The notes under the pieces were generated by a model that saw nothing but the letters and a program-made list of their open reading frames with translations, made no database searches and had not been told where the DNA came from. Shown here one piece after another: positions 1 to 8,252 of a stretch of 64,000 nt of DNA (the first letter of the stretch is position 1; each line of letters starts with the position of its first letter). The stretch spans positions 1 through 64,000 of the forward strand of contig CAIXMB010000098.1 of NCBI GenBank assembly GCA_903920435.1, in the 5' to 3' direction. This DNA is from an uncultured Actinomycetes bacterium (GTDB taxonomy: Bacteria > Actinomycetota > Actinomycetes > Actinomycetales > Microbacteriaceae). The position numbers and the translations under genes are program-made.

Positions 1-29
1 CAAGACCGGGGCGCTTCGCACGAGGGGTG

Positions 30-356
30 TTAGCCGCAGGTGATGGTGACACCGTTGTCGAGCTCGTGCACGCCGCTGCCGAGCTCGGCGCACTGGCCGG
101 CGAGGGCCGCTGCGCCACCGGCGACCACGACGATGATGATGACGGTGGCGATGATGCCGAGGATGCCGAGGACGATGCCCACGGTCGCGGGGGTGTTCTT
201 GAAGCCGGCCTTCTTCGACTGGCCGCGGGCGACGATACCCAGGATGAGGCCGATGAGCGAAAGGCCGAGCGGGACGGTGAGAAGGATGGAGACGATCCCG
301 AGAACCTTGCCAGGAACGGTCGCGGGAGCGGCGGGGGCCGGGGCAGCTGCAGTCAT
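30..356 (-). CDS. small DUF4190-like membrane protein
   Basis: Predicted 108-residue integral membrane protein of unknown function. An Ala/Pro-rich cytosolic N-terminus (MTAAAPAPAAPATVPGK) is followed by two hydrophobic segments, roughly residues 18-43 and 55-82, and a short C-terminal tail with two cysteines (GQCAELGSG and the final TCG). Two short glycine-rich helices joined by a basic loop are typical of DUF4190-type proteins; the assignment is by pattern only. The ATG at 356 is preceded by GGAG at good spacing, so I prefer it to the upstream in-frame ATG at 368. It is divergent from pfkA. Confidence 0.7.
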   Translation of the reverse strand: MTAAAPAPAAPATVPGKVLGIVSILLTVPLGLSLIGLILGIVARGQSKKAGFKNTPATVGIVLGILGIIATVIIIVVVAGGAAALAGQCAELGSGVHELDNGVTITCG

Positions 357-489
357 TGATTTCTCCATGAGAGTTCGCGGACTCCACGTTGGCGTCCGTC
401 GGCATGACTCTAGTAGCCGCAAGGTCGTTCGAGATACGTATGAAACGCCGCGGGTGAATCGAATTTGCAGCATGCGCCATGATTGATTC

Positions 490-1515
490 ATGGCAATCGG
501 CATCCTCACCAGCGGCGGCGACTGCCCCGGGCTCAACGCTGTCATCCGCGGCGCTGTGCTCAAGGGCACCCAGATCTACAAGCAGGAGTTCGTGGGCTTC
601 CGCGACGGCTGGCGCGGCGTAGTCGAGGGTGACGTGATTCCCCTCGAGCGCAAAGACATCCAGGGCATCGGCAAGCAGGGCGGCACCATCCTCGGTACGT
701 CGCGCACGAACCCCTTCGAGGGCAACGGCGGCGCCGACGTCGTCAAGGCGAACATGGACCGCCTGGGCGTCGACTCCCTCATCGCCATCGGCGGCGAGGG
801 CACGCTCGCGGCAGCCAAGAGACTGACGGATGCCGGCATCAAGATCGTGGGCGTACCGAAGACCGTCGACAACGACCTGTCCGCCACCGACTACACCTTC
901 GGCTTCGACACCGCGACGCAGATCGCCACCGACGCCATGGACCGCCTGCGCACCACCGGTGACTCGCACGGCAGGTGCATGGTGGCCGAGGTCATGGGCA
1001 GGCACGTGGGCTGGATCGCCCTGCACTCGGGCATGGCGGCGGGCGCGCACGCGATCCTCATCCCCGAGCAGAAGACGAGCATCGAGCAGATCTGCGAGTG
1101 GGTGCAGTCGGCCCGCAACCGCGGGCGGGCACCGCTCGTCGTCGTCGCCGAGGGCTTCAAGCTCGACACCATGGACGACGCGCACTCGGAGCGCGGGCTC
1201 GACGCGTTCGGCCGCCCGCGCCTCGGCGGCATCGGCGACCTGCTCGCGCCCGAGATCGAGGCCCGCACCGGCATCGAGACGCGCGCGACGACGCTCGGCC
1301 ACATCCAGCGCGGCGGAACCCCGACGGCATACGACCGCGTGCTCGCCACCCGGTACGGCATGGCCGCCGTCGACTCGGTGATCCACGGCCGCTGGGGCCG
1401 GATGGTGTCGCTCAGCGGCACCTCGATCACGCACGTCGCCTTCGAAGACGCGCTCGGCAAGCTCAACACGGTGCCGCAGTCGCGCTACGACGAGGCAGCG
1501 ATCCTGTTCGGATAG
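490..1515 (+). CDS. pfkA: 6-phosphofructokinase
   Basis: Cytosolic glycolytic kinase converting fructose 6-phosphate to fructose 1,6-bisphosphate; 341 residues, usual size for the family. Visible motifs are the N-terminal GGDCPGLNAVIRG phosphate loop, GGEGT at 101-105, PKTVDNDL at 123-130 (catalytic Asp127) and MGRHVGW at 169-175. Residue 104 is Gly, which favours ATP over pyrophosphate, while residue 124 is Lys, usual in PPi-dependent enzymes; this Gly/Lys pairing is known from actinobacterial ATP-PFKs. No clear Shine-Dalgarno precedes the ATG, so the transcript may be nearly leaderless (CATGAT lies 6 nt upstream). A DUF1304 gene follows after 16 bp. Confidence 0.95.
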   Translation: MAIGILTSGGDCPGLNAVIRGAVLKGTQIYKQEFVGFRDGWRGVVEGDVIPLERKDIQGIGKQGGTILGTSRTNPFEGNGGADVVKANMDRLGVDSLIAIGGEGTLAAAKRLTDAGIKIVGVPKTVDNDLSATDYTFGFDTATQIATDAMDRLRTTGDSHGRCMVAEVMGRHVGWIALHSGMAAGAHAILIPEQKTSIEQICEWVQSARNRGRAPLVVVAEGFKLDTMDDAHSERGLDAFGRPRLGGIGDLLAPEIEARTGIETRATTLGHIQRGGTPTAYDRVLATRYGMAAVDSVIHGRWGRMVSLSGTSITHVAFEDALGKLNTVPQSRYDEAAILFG

Positions 1516-1531
1516 TGGCACACTGGCGAAC

Positions 1532-1933
1532 ATGACCGTTTTCGCCATTATCGGATCGATCTTCGTCTTCATCGCCGCGGTGATCCACGTGCTCATCTTC
1601 TTCCTCGAGAGCGTGCTCTGGTCGAAGCCGTCCACGTGGAAGCGCTTCGGGCTCAAGACTCAGGCCGAGGCCGACATCGTGCGGCCCATGGCGTTCAACC
1701 AGGGCTTCTACAACCTGTTCCTCGCCATCGGCGTCGGAATCGGCCTCGTGCTGATGGGCGTCGTGGGGGCCAAGCAGCCCGGCATGGCCATTGCGCTGTT
1801 CTCGGCGCTCAGCATGGTGCTCGCCGCGCTCGTGCTGGTGACCTCGTCGCCCAAGCTCGCGCGCTCGGCGGCGATCCAGGGCATCGCACCGCTGATCGGT
1901 GTGATCTTCCTGACCGTCGCCCTGCTGAACTAG
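1532..1933 (+). CDS. DUF1304 family membrane protein
   Basis: 133-residue inner-membrane protein with four predicted helices. The sequence FIAAVIHVLIFFLES near the N-terminus, the polar WKRFGL loop and the following FNQGFYNLFLAIG match the DUF1304 family, whose function is not established. It starts 16 bp after pfkA on the same strand and may be co-transcribed, although CACACT sits 7 nt before the ATG and could give a separate leaderless message. Its stop codon overlaps the convergent hemD stop by 4 bp, leaving no room for an intergenic terminator. Confidence 0.85.
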   Translation: MTVFAIIGSIFVFIAAVIHVLIFFLESVLWSKPSTWKRFGLKTQAEADIVRPMAFNQGFYNLFLAIGVGIGLVLMGVVGAKQPGMAIALFSALSMVLAALVLVTSSPKLARSAAIQGIAPLIGVIFLTVALLN

Positions 1934-2694
1934 GCGGTGTCCTCGCGGGTCGCGTACTCGACGAGCGCGGCCACCAGCGAGTCGGCGGAGCGGTCCTCCG
2001 CGATGAGGTCGACCGTGAGCCCCGCCGCGCGGGCGTCGAACGCCGTGCGCGGGCCGATGCACGCGACGAGCGTGCCCTCGGGCAGCGGAGCGAGCTGAGC
2101 GGCGATCTGCCGCGCGACCGAGCCCGAGCTCACGAGCAGAGCGCCGATGCGGCCGGATGCCACGTCCGCGACGACGTGCTCCGCGACGGGTACCCCCACC
2201 GTGCGGTACGCCGCGATGAACTGCACGTCGAGGCCGAGCTTGCCGAGCCCCGACACGAGGTTCGGCTCGGCGATGTCGGACTGCGGCACGAGCACGCGAC
2301 CGCGGATGTCGGACTGCGGCCACTCCTTCACGAGACCCCGCGCCGAGTTGTCCCCCGCGGGCACGAAGTCGACCCGGTAGCCGGCGAGGGTCAGGGCGGC
2401 GGCGGTCGTCTCGCCCACTGCCGCCACCTTGGTGGTTGCCGGAATCGTCGCGCCCTGGCCGACGAAGACGTCGACGGTGGTCGCGCTCGTGACCACGAGC
2501 CAGTCGAACTGACCGTCCTTGAGCTCGTGCAGGGCGTTCGCGAGGGCAGCACCGTCATCGGCGCTTGCGAAGTTGATCATGGGCGCGATCACCGGGATCG
2601 CGCCGTAGCTCCGGAGGGTTGCCGCGACGCCGTCCCCCCACTTTCCGCCTCGGGGAACGAGCACGCGCCAACCGCCGAGCGGTTTGGCTGCCAT
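1930..2694 (-). CDS. hemD: uroporphyrinogen-III synthase
   Basis: Cyclises hydroxymethylbilane to uroporphyrinogen III in haem synthesis. The 254-residue protein has the low-conservation HemD pattern: WRVLVPRGG at the N-terminus, DWLVVTSATTVDVF near 88-101, VAAVGETTAAAL near 119-130 and a C-terminal VACIGPRTAFDARAAGL. The ATG at 2694 follows GGGGAGGA. Unlike the other hem genes it is not next to hemC; a trio of small envelope proteins and a palindromic repeat separate it from hemL, though all run in the same direction. The assignment rests on motif order and pathway context. Confidence 0.88.
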   Translation of the reverse strand: MAAKPLGGWRVLVPRGGKWGDGVAATLRSYGAIPVIAPMINFASADDGAALANALHELKDGQFDWLVVTSATTVDVFVGQGATIPATTKVAAVGETTAAALTLAGYRVDFVPAGDNSARGLVKEWPQSDIRGRVLVPQSDIAEPNLVSGLGKLGLDVQFIAAYRTVGVPVAEHVVADVASGRIGALLVSSGSVARQIAAQLAPLPEGTLVACIGPRTAFDARAAGLTVDLIAEDRSADSLVAALVEYATREDTA

Positions 2695-2771
2695 GTGCCT
2701 ATCCTCCCCGACCGCGCCGGAGGACGCGAATCGAGGAGGTCACGACTGGCTAACGTGCGCGGGGACGAGAA

Positions 2772-2999
2772 CTACTCGTCGTCCCCGCTGAGGAGTGCCC
2801 ACGCGACGATGCCGGCGACGGCGACGGCCGCCGCGACACCGCCGATGATCCACGGCAGGGGGTTCTTCTCGTACGACGCCTTCACGGTGTCGGTGAGCTC
2901 GCCGAACCGCTTGGGAACGTTGAGCTTGTCCTCGATGGCGTCGAGGGTGGCTTCGAGATCGGCGCGCGCGCTGGCCACGCGGGAGGAGGTGTCGCTCAT
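2772..2999 (-). CDS. DUF3618 family membrane protein
   Basis: 75 residues: an amphipathic N-terminal helix (ARADLEATLDAIEDKLNVPK) followed by one transmembrane helix (about 50-69) and an acidic end, the DUF3618 layout. Function unknown. Its ATG overlaps the stop of the upstream holin-X gene by 4 bp, so the two are translationally coupled. It is the last member of a YtxH/holin-X/DUF3618 trio that lies between hemL and hemD; the 77 bp to hemD carries no obvious terminator. Confidence 0.85.
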   Translation of the reverse strand: MSDTSSRVASARADLEATLDAIEDKLNVPKRFGELTDTVKASYEKNPLPWIIGGVAAAVAVAGIVAWALLSGDDE

Positions 3000-3412
3000 G
3001 AGTTGACTCGCTTTCCGGTGCCCTTGATCACGCGGACATCCTTCTTGATGCTCTTGATGGTTTCGGTGGGCGCCGGGGGCACGCCCTTCTTCAGGCTCGA
3101 GATTCCGATGAGCGCGAGGATCACGGCGATGACGAGGATTCCGCCACCGACGATGAGCGCCGCCGCCCAGGCGGGCAGCACCGTGGCGAGGCCGAGGACC
3201 GCCGCGGCCAGGAACACGAGCAGCGCGAAGAACAGGAACGTCGCGGCGCCGACGAGCAGCCCGATGCCGACACCGGCGAGCTTGAGCTTGCCGATCAGCT
3301 CCTGCTTGAACGACTCGATCTCCCCACGGACCAGGTCCATGAGCAGGCTCGGGATGTCGGCGATGAGCTTGAACAGCCCGCGTCGCTGCACGGGCTCCGG
3401 GGTGCCGGTCAT
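2996..3412 (-). CDS. phage-holin/holin-X superfamily membrane protein
   Basis: 138-residue protein with an amphipathic N-terminal region (LIADIPSLLMDLVRGEIESF) and two long hydrophobic hairpin helices at about 47-75 and 80-105, followed by a basic tail. This matches the actinobacterial holin-X/DUF1469 group. Despite the family name it is a chromosomal envelope protein here, with no lysis genes nearby. It lies 7 bp after the YtxH-like gene and overlaps the DUF3618 gene by 4 bp. Confidence 0.8.
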   Translation of the reverse strand: MTGTPEPVQRRGLFKLIADIPSLLMDLVRGEIESFKQELIGKLKLAGVGIGLLVGAATFLFFALLVFLAAAVLGLATVLPAWAAALIVGGGILVIAVILALIGISSLKKGVPPAPTETIKSIKKDVRVIKGTGKRVNS

Positions 3413-3419
3413 CGCCGGC

Positions 3420-3704
3420 CTACTTCGCGGTCGTTGTCTTCGACGCCGCCGGCTTCTTCGCGGGTGCCTTCGAACCCGACACCTGCGATACCACCTTCTT
3501 CGCGCCGTCCGACAGGAACTCCGCGACCTCGGGGGCCTTGTCCTTCACGAACTCCTCGGCGTTGTTCACCTGCTTCTGCACGCGCGGGTCGTTCCACAGC
3601 TTCTGAGCGGTGGCCTTCATCTGGTCGTACTTCTCGCGGCCGGCGCGCGTGCCGAGCACGTAGCCAATGCCGATTCCGACCACCAGCAGGATCTTGCCTT
3701 TCAC
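3420..3704 (-). CDS. YtxH-like protein with Ala/Lys-rich tail
   Basis: 94 residues. The N-terminal helix KILLVVGIGIGYVLGTRAG resembles the YtxH family membrane anchor, followed by a charged helical region and a low-complexity Ala/Lys/Pro/Thr tail. I chose the GTG at 3704 because CGGAGAA lies at ideal spacing; an upstream in-frame ATG at 3740 lacks this. The family is often linked to general stress in other bacteria, but nothing here proves the role. First gene of the envelope trio. Confidence 0.8.
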   Translation of the reverse strand: MKGKILLVVGIGIGYVLGTRAGREKYDQMKATAQKLWNDPRVQKQVNNAEEFVKDKAPEVAEFLSDGAKKVVSQVSGSKAPAKKPAASKTTTAK

Positions 3705-3848
3705 GGTGTTCTCCGTTTCGTCGTGACGTCTGGTTCCCACAGTAGACCGCGGCCCTCACAGGAACTCTTGGGTTACGCGACAGCGTCGGCGCGACTAAGG
3801 TACATCCTCGCGCATCCATGCCCAGCGCGGAATACGTCAGCGCATGCG

Positions 3849-3926
3849 GGTTGAGTAGGCCGCCCGCGGCCGTATCGAAACCGGTGGTGAGGTTTCGATA
3901 CGCGCGCCAGGGCGCGCTACTCAACC
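3849..3926. repeat. palindromic repeat, family A (complete, two arms)
   Basis: The left arm (3849-3882) begins GGTTGAGTAG and ends CGTATCGAAACC. The right arm (3891-3926) begins GGTTTCGATACG and ends CTACTCAACC, its reverse complement at both ends. Each arm also holds its own GC-rich hairpin (GGCCGCCCGCGGCC and GCGCGCCAGGGCGCGC), so the element can fold as a large branched hairpin. The right arm supplies the last Gly codon and TGA stop of hemL. The left arm recurs exactly at 29969-30002. It may act as a bidirectional terminator or be a REP-like mobile repeat. Confidence 0.85.
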
Positions 3927-5213
3927 AGCCTTGGCGGATGCCGCGGCGCCTGCCGCGGCGGGCAGCGCGTCGAGGATCCGGCCCACTACCGTCGAGTCGT
4001 GCGCCGCCGACACGAACCACGCCTCGAACACGCTCGGCGGGAGGGAGACTCCGGCGTCGAGCATGGCGTGGAAGAACGGCGGGTACCGGAACGCCTCCTG
4101 CGCCTTGACCTGCGCGTAGTCGCGCGGCGGGGTGTGGCGGAACGACACCGAGAACAGGTTCCCTGCGTGCTGGACGGAGTGCGCCACGCCCTCCGCGGCC
4201 AGAGCATCGGAGAGTGCGCCCGAGATCGTGGCCGCCGTCGCGTCGAGGTGCGCGTAGACCGCGGCATCCGTGAGTCGCAGGGTCGCGAGGCCCGCCGCGA
4301 CCGCGACCGGGTTACCGCTCAGCGTGCCCGCCTGGTAGACCGGGCCGAGCGGGGCGAGCAGGTCCATGATCTCGGCGCGACCGCCGAGCGCCGCCAGGGG
4401 GAGGCCGCCGCCGATGACCTTGCCGTACGTGACGAGATCGGGCAGGTACGACGTGTCGAGGCCCCACCAACCGGCCGGGGAGACTCGGAAGCCGGTGAGC
4501 ACCTCGTCGAGGATCACGAGGGCGCCGTGCTCGTGCGCGAGCCGCGTGAGTTCGGCGTTGAAGCCCGGGTCGGGCGGCACGACGCCCATGTTCGCCGCGG
4601 CGGCCTCGACGATCACCGCGGCGATCTCGCGCGTCTCGAGCACCTCGCGCACGGCGTCGAGGTCGTTGTAGGGGATCACGATCGTCTGGGCCGCGATCGC
4701 CTCCGGCACCCCCGCGGAACCCGGGATGGCGAGCGTCGCGAGGCCGGAACCGCCCTCGGCGAGCAGCCCGTCGGAGTGCCCGTGGTAGTGCCCGGCGAAC
4801 TTCACGAGCAGGTCGCGGCCGGTGGCTCCGCGCGCGAGCCGGATCGCCGTCATCGTCGCCTCGGTGCCGGTCGAGACGAGCCGCACCTTCTCGACGAGTG
4901 GGCCCACGCGGTCGCGCACGACCTCGGCGAGCTCAGCCTCGCCGGGCGTCGACGCCCCGAAGCCGAGACCCTTCGCGGCGGCGGCCTGCACGGCGGCGAT
5001 GACCTCCGGATGCGCGTGCCCCAGGATCGCCGGACCCCACGCGCTCACGAGGTCAACGTACTCGGTGCCCTCGACGTCGGTGACGTACGCACCGCGCGCG
5101 CTCACCATCGACCGCGGGGAGCCGCCGACCGAGCCGAAGGCCCGCACGGGGGAGTTGACCCCGCCGGGCAGCACGGCGCGGGCGCGCTCGAAGGCCTGGT
5201 CGTTGGTGGTCAT
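3921..5213 (-). CDS. hemL: glutamate-1-semialdehyde 2,1-aminomutase
   Basis: PLP enzyme converting glutamate-1-semialdehyde to 5-aminolevulinate, the second step of the C5 route started by HemA. 430 residues, normal length. [13 protein letters not shown] lies at 139-151, LDEVLTGFR at 235-243 (Asp236 contacts the PLP nitrogen) and the Schiff-base lysine is K265 in [10 protein letters not shown]. The ATG at 5213 overlaps the hemB stop as ATGA. An open frame continues far upstream but is only a shadow of hemB. The stop codon lies inside a palindromic repeat. Last gene of the hem operon. Confidence 0.96.
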   Translation of the reverse strand: MTTNDQAFERARAVLPGGVNSPVRAFGSVGGSPRSMVSARGAYVTDVEGTEYVDLVSAWGPAILGHAHPEVIAAVQAAAAKGLGFGASTPGEAELAEVVRDRVGPLVEKVRLVSTGTEATMTAIRLARGATGRDLLVKFAGHYHGHSDGLLAEGGSGLATLAIPGSAGVPEAIAAQTIVIPYNDLDAVREVLETREIAAVIVEAAAANMGVVPPDPGFNAELTRLAHEHGALVILDEVLTGFRVSPAGWWGLDTSYLPDLVTYGKVIGGGLPLAALGGRAEIMDLLAPLGPVYQAGTLSGNPVAVAAGLATLRLTDAAVYAHLDATAATISGALSDALAAEGVAHSVQHAGNLFSVSFRHTPPRDYAQVKAQEAFRYPPFFHAMLDAGVSLPPSVFEAWFVSAAHDSTVVGRILDALPAAAGAAASAKAG

Positions 5214-6169
5214 AGTGACCGTGCGATCTCGGCCGCGAAGTAGGTGAGCACGGCGTCGGCGCCCGCTCGCCGAATGGAGACCACGGACTCGTGGATAGCG
5301 CGGCTGCGGTCGATCCAGCCGTTGGCCGCGGCGGCCTCGATCATCGCGTACTCGCCAGACACCTGGTAGGCCCACACCGGCACGGGGGAGAGGGCCGCGG
5401 CGTCGGCGAGCACATCCAGGTAGCTCATCGCGGGCTTGACCATGAGGATGTCGGCGCCCTCCTCGATGTCGAGGAGCAGCTCGCGCGTGCCCTCGCGTCG
5501 GTTGGCCGGATCCTGCTGGTACGTCCTGCGGTCGCCGACGAGCGAGGACTGCACGGCCTCGCGGAACGGCCCGTAGAACGCCGAGGCGTACTTGGCCGAG
5601 TAACCGAGTATGGGGGTTTCGTCGAAGTCGTTGCTGTCGAGCACGTCGCGCACCGCGGCGACCTGGCCGTCCATCATGCCGCTGAGGCCGAGGAGCTGCG
5701 AGCCGGATGCGGCCTGCGCGAGCGCCATCTCCCGGTAGCGCTCGAGCGAGGCGTCGTTGTCGACCCTCCCCCGCGAGTCGAGAACGCCGCAGTGCCCGTG
5801 GTCGGTGAACTCGTCGAGGCACAGGTCGGTCTGCACGACGAGCGCGTCTCCCGCCTCCGCGACGGCGACGCGCGTTGCGACGTTCAGGATGCCGTCCGGA
5901 TCAGTGGCACCGCTGCCGACGGCGTCCTTGTGCTCGGGCACACCGAACAGCATGACTCCGCCCAGCCCGAGCTCCGCTGCCTCCGCGACCGCGCCCTTGA
6001 GCGAGTCGAGCGAGTGCTGCACGACCCCCGGCATCGACGAGAGCGGGATGACCTCCGTGGTCCCCTCCCGAACGAAGAGCGGGAGGATCAGGTCGGCCGG
6101 GTGCAGCCGGGTCTCCGCGACGAGGCGGCGCATCGCGGGGGACTGGCGGAGCCGGCGGGGGCGTTCCAT
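5210..6169 (-). CDS. hemB: porphobilinogen synthase (delta-aminolevulinate dehydratase)
   Basis: Condenses two 5-aminolevulinates to porphobilinogen; cytosolic, typically octameric; 319 residues. Active-site lysines are K193 ([17 protein letters not shown]) and K245 (LMVKPAMSY). The metal loop reads C117, D119, C127 ([14 protein letters not shown]), so one of the three cysteines of zinc-type enzymes is aspartate, a mixed type. Its ATG overlaps the hemC stop by one base (TGATG) and its own stop overlaps the hemL start, showing tight coupling in the hem operon. Confidence 0.96.
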   Translation of the reverse strand: MERPRRLRQSPAMRRLVAETRLHPADLILPLFVREGTTEVIPLSSMPGVVQHSLDSLKGAVAEAAELGLGGVMLFGVPEHKDAVGSGATDPDGILNVATRVAVAEAGDALVVQTDLCLDEFTDHGHCGVLDSRGRVDNDASLERYREMALAQAASGSQLLGLSGMMDGQVAAVRDVLDSNDFDETPILGYSAKYASAFYGPFREAVQSSLVGDRRTYQQDPANRREGTRELLLDIEEGADILMVKPAMSYLDVLADAAALSPVPVWAYQVSGEYAMIEAAAANGWIDRSRAIHESVVSIRRAGADAVLTYFAAEIARSL

Positions 6170-7113
6170 CAGGACCCTCCTGAGGCACTCGAAGGGGCCA
6201 TCAACTCCCGTGCCCCCAGGTCGAACAGCTCGTTCGAGACGCGCACGGCGAGGTCGCCGGCCGGGTCTTTCACGTCGTCGACGTAGAGGGCGTGCGAGCT
6301 CGTGAGGCGCTCGGTCCCGTCCAGGGTGTACACCCGGGCCGAGAGGAACAGCATTCCGTCGTCGATGAGCGCGTGCGCGCCGACCGGAGCGGAGCATCCG
6401 GCCTCGAGCAGCGCCAGGGTCTGGCGCTCGGCCTCGACGATGATGCGCGTGGTCTTGTGGTCGAGCGCGGCCACGAGCTTCTCGTCGCCCGCGCGCACCT
6501 CGATCGCGAGCGCGCCCTGGCCGGGCGCCGTGGGCCAGCCATCGATCCCGAGGAACTCGGTGATGGCGTCGAGCCGGCCGAGCCGCTCGAGCCCAGCGGC
6601 CGCGAGCACGACGGCATCGAGCTCGCCCGACGCGACCTTCCCGAGGCGGGTGTCGACATTGCCCCGGATGCCGACGACCTCGAGATCGGGCCGGCGGGCC
6701 CTCAGCTGCGCGACCCGTCGGGGCGAGCCCGTACCGACGCGGGCGCCGGGCGGCAGCGTGTCCATCGTCAGGGAGTCCCGCGCGCACAGCGCGTCGCGGG
6801 CATCCGCGCGCTTGGGGATCGCGGCGATGACCAGGCCGGGGTGCGGTGCCGTGGGCAGGTCTTTGAGCGAGTGCACGACCACGTCCACGGTGCCGGCGAG
6901 CAGGGCGTTGCGCAGCGCGGTGGCGAAGACGCCCGTGCCACCGAGCTCGGCGAGCGGGGCGGTCGAGGTGTCGCCCTCCGTCGAGATCGTGACGATCTCC
7001 ACGGTCGCGCCCTTGGCGCCGAGGGCCGACGCGATCGTGTTCGTCTGGGCCACCGCGAGGGCGCTGCCGCGGGTGCCGATCCGCAGCACCGTCCCCTGAG
7101 CTTGAACGGTCAC
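6169..7113 (-). CDS. hemC: hydroxymethylbilane synthase (porphobilinogen deaminase)
   Basis: Polymerises four porphobilinogens to hydroxymethylbilane on a dipyrromethane cofactor. 314 residues from the GTG at 7113, which overlaps the hemH stop as GTGA; the longer open frame upstream belongs to hemH sequence. RIGTRGSALA at 11-20, catalytic D85 in HSLKDLPTA, GTGSPRR at 128-133 and cofactor-binding C240 in EAGCSAPVG are all present. The last residues (APSSASGGS) are encoded by a copy of a palindromic repeat that also occurs inside the GH3 gene. Confidence 0.95.
   Translation of the reverse strand: MTVQAQGTVLRIGTRGSALAVAQTNTIASALGAKGATVEIVTISTEGDTSTAPLAELGGTGVFATALRNALLAGTVDVVVHSLKDLPTAPHPGLVIAAIPKRADARDALCARDSLTMDTLPPGARVGTGSPRRVAQLRARRPDLEVVGIRGNVDTRLGKVASGELDAVVLAAAGLERLGRLDAITEFLGIDGWPTAPGQGALAIEVRAGDEKLVAALDHKTTRIIVEAERQTLALLEAGCSAPVGAHALIDDGMLFLSARVYTLDGTERLTSSHALYVDDVKDPAGDLAVRVSNELFDLGARELMAPSSASGGS
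6179..6197. repeat. 19-bp repeat family C, copy in 3' end of hemC
   Basis: CCTGAGGCACTCGAAGGGG lies inside the hemC reading frame and encodes its C-terminal residues. The same 19 bases occur at 15210-15228 inside the GH3 gene, read in a different frame, so the match is not due to shared protein sequence. It may be a solitary half-element of a palindromic repeat. Confidence 0.6.
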
Positions 7114-8252
7114 GGCTGCAGCCCCGCGAGCGCAGGCTTGAACCCGAGCCGCACGTTCTCGCAGCAGCCCGGGCGGCACACGTCGTACCAGGGGCCGAGG
7201 TCGGTGAGGGCGGGGCGCTCCGCGGTGGGGACGCCGTCGCGACGCTCGAGCACCAGGTCCACGAGCCCGCTCACGAATGCCGCGTGCACGCCGGGCGTGG
7301 GGACGCGCACGGCGAAGACACCGTGCTCCTCAGCGGTCTCGAGGGCCTCGGTGTCGAGATCCCACTTCACCTCCATGTGGTCGGAGATGAAGCCGAGCGG
7401 CACGATGACGACGGCCTTCGTGCCCGCGCCGGCCAGCTCGGTGATGCGGTCGTTGATATCGGGCTCGAGCCACGGCTGCGTGGGCGGGCCGCTGCGCGAC
7501 TGGTACACCAGATCCCAACCGACACTCGGGTGGTCGAGCATGATCACCTCGGCGACCGCGAGGTGCTGCGCCTGGTACGCGTTGCCCTGCGGCCCACTCC
7601 GCTCGGCATCGGCGGTCGGGATCGAGTGCGTCGCGAAGAGCACGTGGGTGTCTTCCGGCCGGATGCCCTGCGCCGCCGCATCCGTGAGCCCCTGTGCCAC
7701 GCCCTCGATGAAGGGCTCGACGAACCCGGGGTGGTCGAAGAACTGCCGAACCTTGTCGATCTGGATGACGCCCTCGAGGCCGGTCTCGGCAAGGGCCATC
7801 GCGTAGTCCTCGCGGTACTGGCGGCAGCTCGAGTACGACGAGTAGGCCGAGGTGCCGATCGCGATGAGCGTCGTGAAGCCGCGCTCGTGCGCCTCGGTCA
7901 GGGCGTCGCGCACGTAGGGGTTCCAGTTGCGGTTGCCCCACAGCACGGGCAGGTCGACGCCGCGACGGGCGAGCTCGGCCTCGAGCGCGGCCTTGAGCTC
8001 GCGGTTCTGGTCGTTGATCGGGCTCACGCCGCCGAACGCGCGGTAGTGGTGGGCGACCTCCTCGAGGCGCTCCTCGGGTATTCCACGGCCGCGCGTGACG
8101 TTGCGCAGGAATGGGATGACGTCGTCCTGCCCTTCCGGCCCACCGAAGCTCGCGAGCAGGATCGCGTCGTAGGCGACGGGCTCCTCGACGTGCTCGGGGC
8201 CGTGCTGGGCGGCGGGGGTGGCTCCGGGTACGAGGCCGTTCGTGATCGTCAC
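7110..8252 (-). CDS. hemH: ferrochelatase (coproporphyrin III ferrochelatase, [2Fe-2S] type)
   Basis: Inserts ferrous iron into the porphyrin; with HemQ present the substrate is most likely coproporphyrin III (CpfC). 380 residues from the GTG at 8252, overlapping the hemQ stop as GTGA. Motifs: ILLASFGGPEG near 31, catalytic His209 in ATHSIP, VYQSRSGPPTQPWLEPDI near 249-266, and DHMEVKWD near 291. Four cysteines, C143, C359, C363 and C364, match the pattern of actinobacterial [2Fe-2S] ferrochelatases (family knowledge; cluster not proven here). The first ~25 residues are a non-conserved extension. Confidence 0.94.
   Translation of the reverse strand: MTITNGLVPGATPAAQHGPEHVEEPVAYDAILLASFGGPEGQDDVIPFLRNVTRGRGIPEERLEEVAHHYRAFGGVSPINDQNRELKAALEAELARRGVDLPVLWGNRNWNPYVRDALTEAHERGFTTLIAIGTSAYSSYSSCRQYREDYAMALAETGLEGVIQIDKVRQFFDHPGFVEPFIEGVAQGLTDAAAQGIRPEDTHVLFATHSIPTADAERSGPQGNAYQAQHLAVAEVIMLDHPSVGWDLVYQSRSGPPTQPWLEPDINDRITELAGAGTKAVVIVPLGFISDHMEVKWDLDTEALETAEEHGVFAVRVPTPGVHAAFVSGLVDLVLERRDGVPTAERPALTDLGPWYDVCRPGCCENVRLGFKPALAGLQP

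Noticed and set aside
1629-1642. Second parS-like site (TCCACGTGGA) inside the DUF1304 gene
   Set aside because: Only the inner ten bases match and it lies in coding sequence about 60 kb from dnaA.
2996-3412. Prophage lysis gene (holin)
   Set aside because: The holin-X superfamily is a common chromosomal envelope family in actinobacteria and no phage genes surround it.
3921-5822. HemL-like protein of 633 residues with a long N-terminal extension
   Set aside because: The extension is an out-of-frame reading of hemB; the family start [11 protein letters not shown] overlaps the hemB stop as ATGA.
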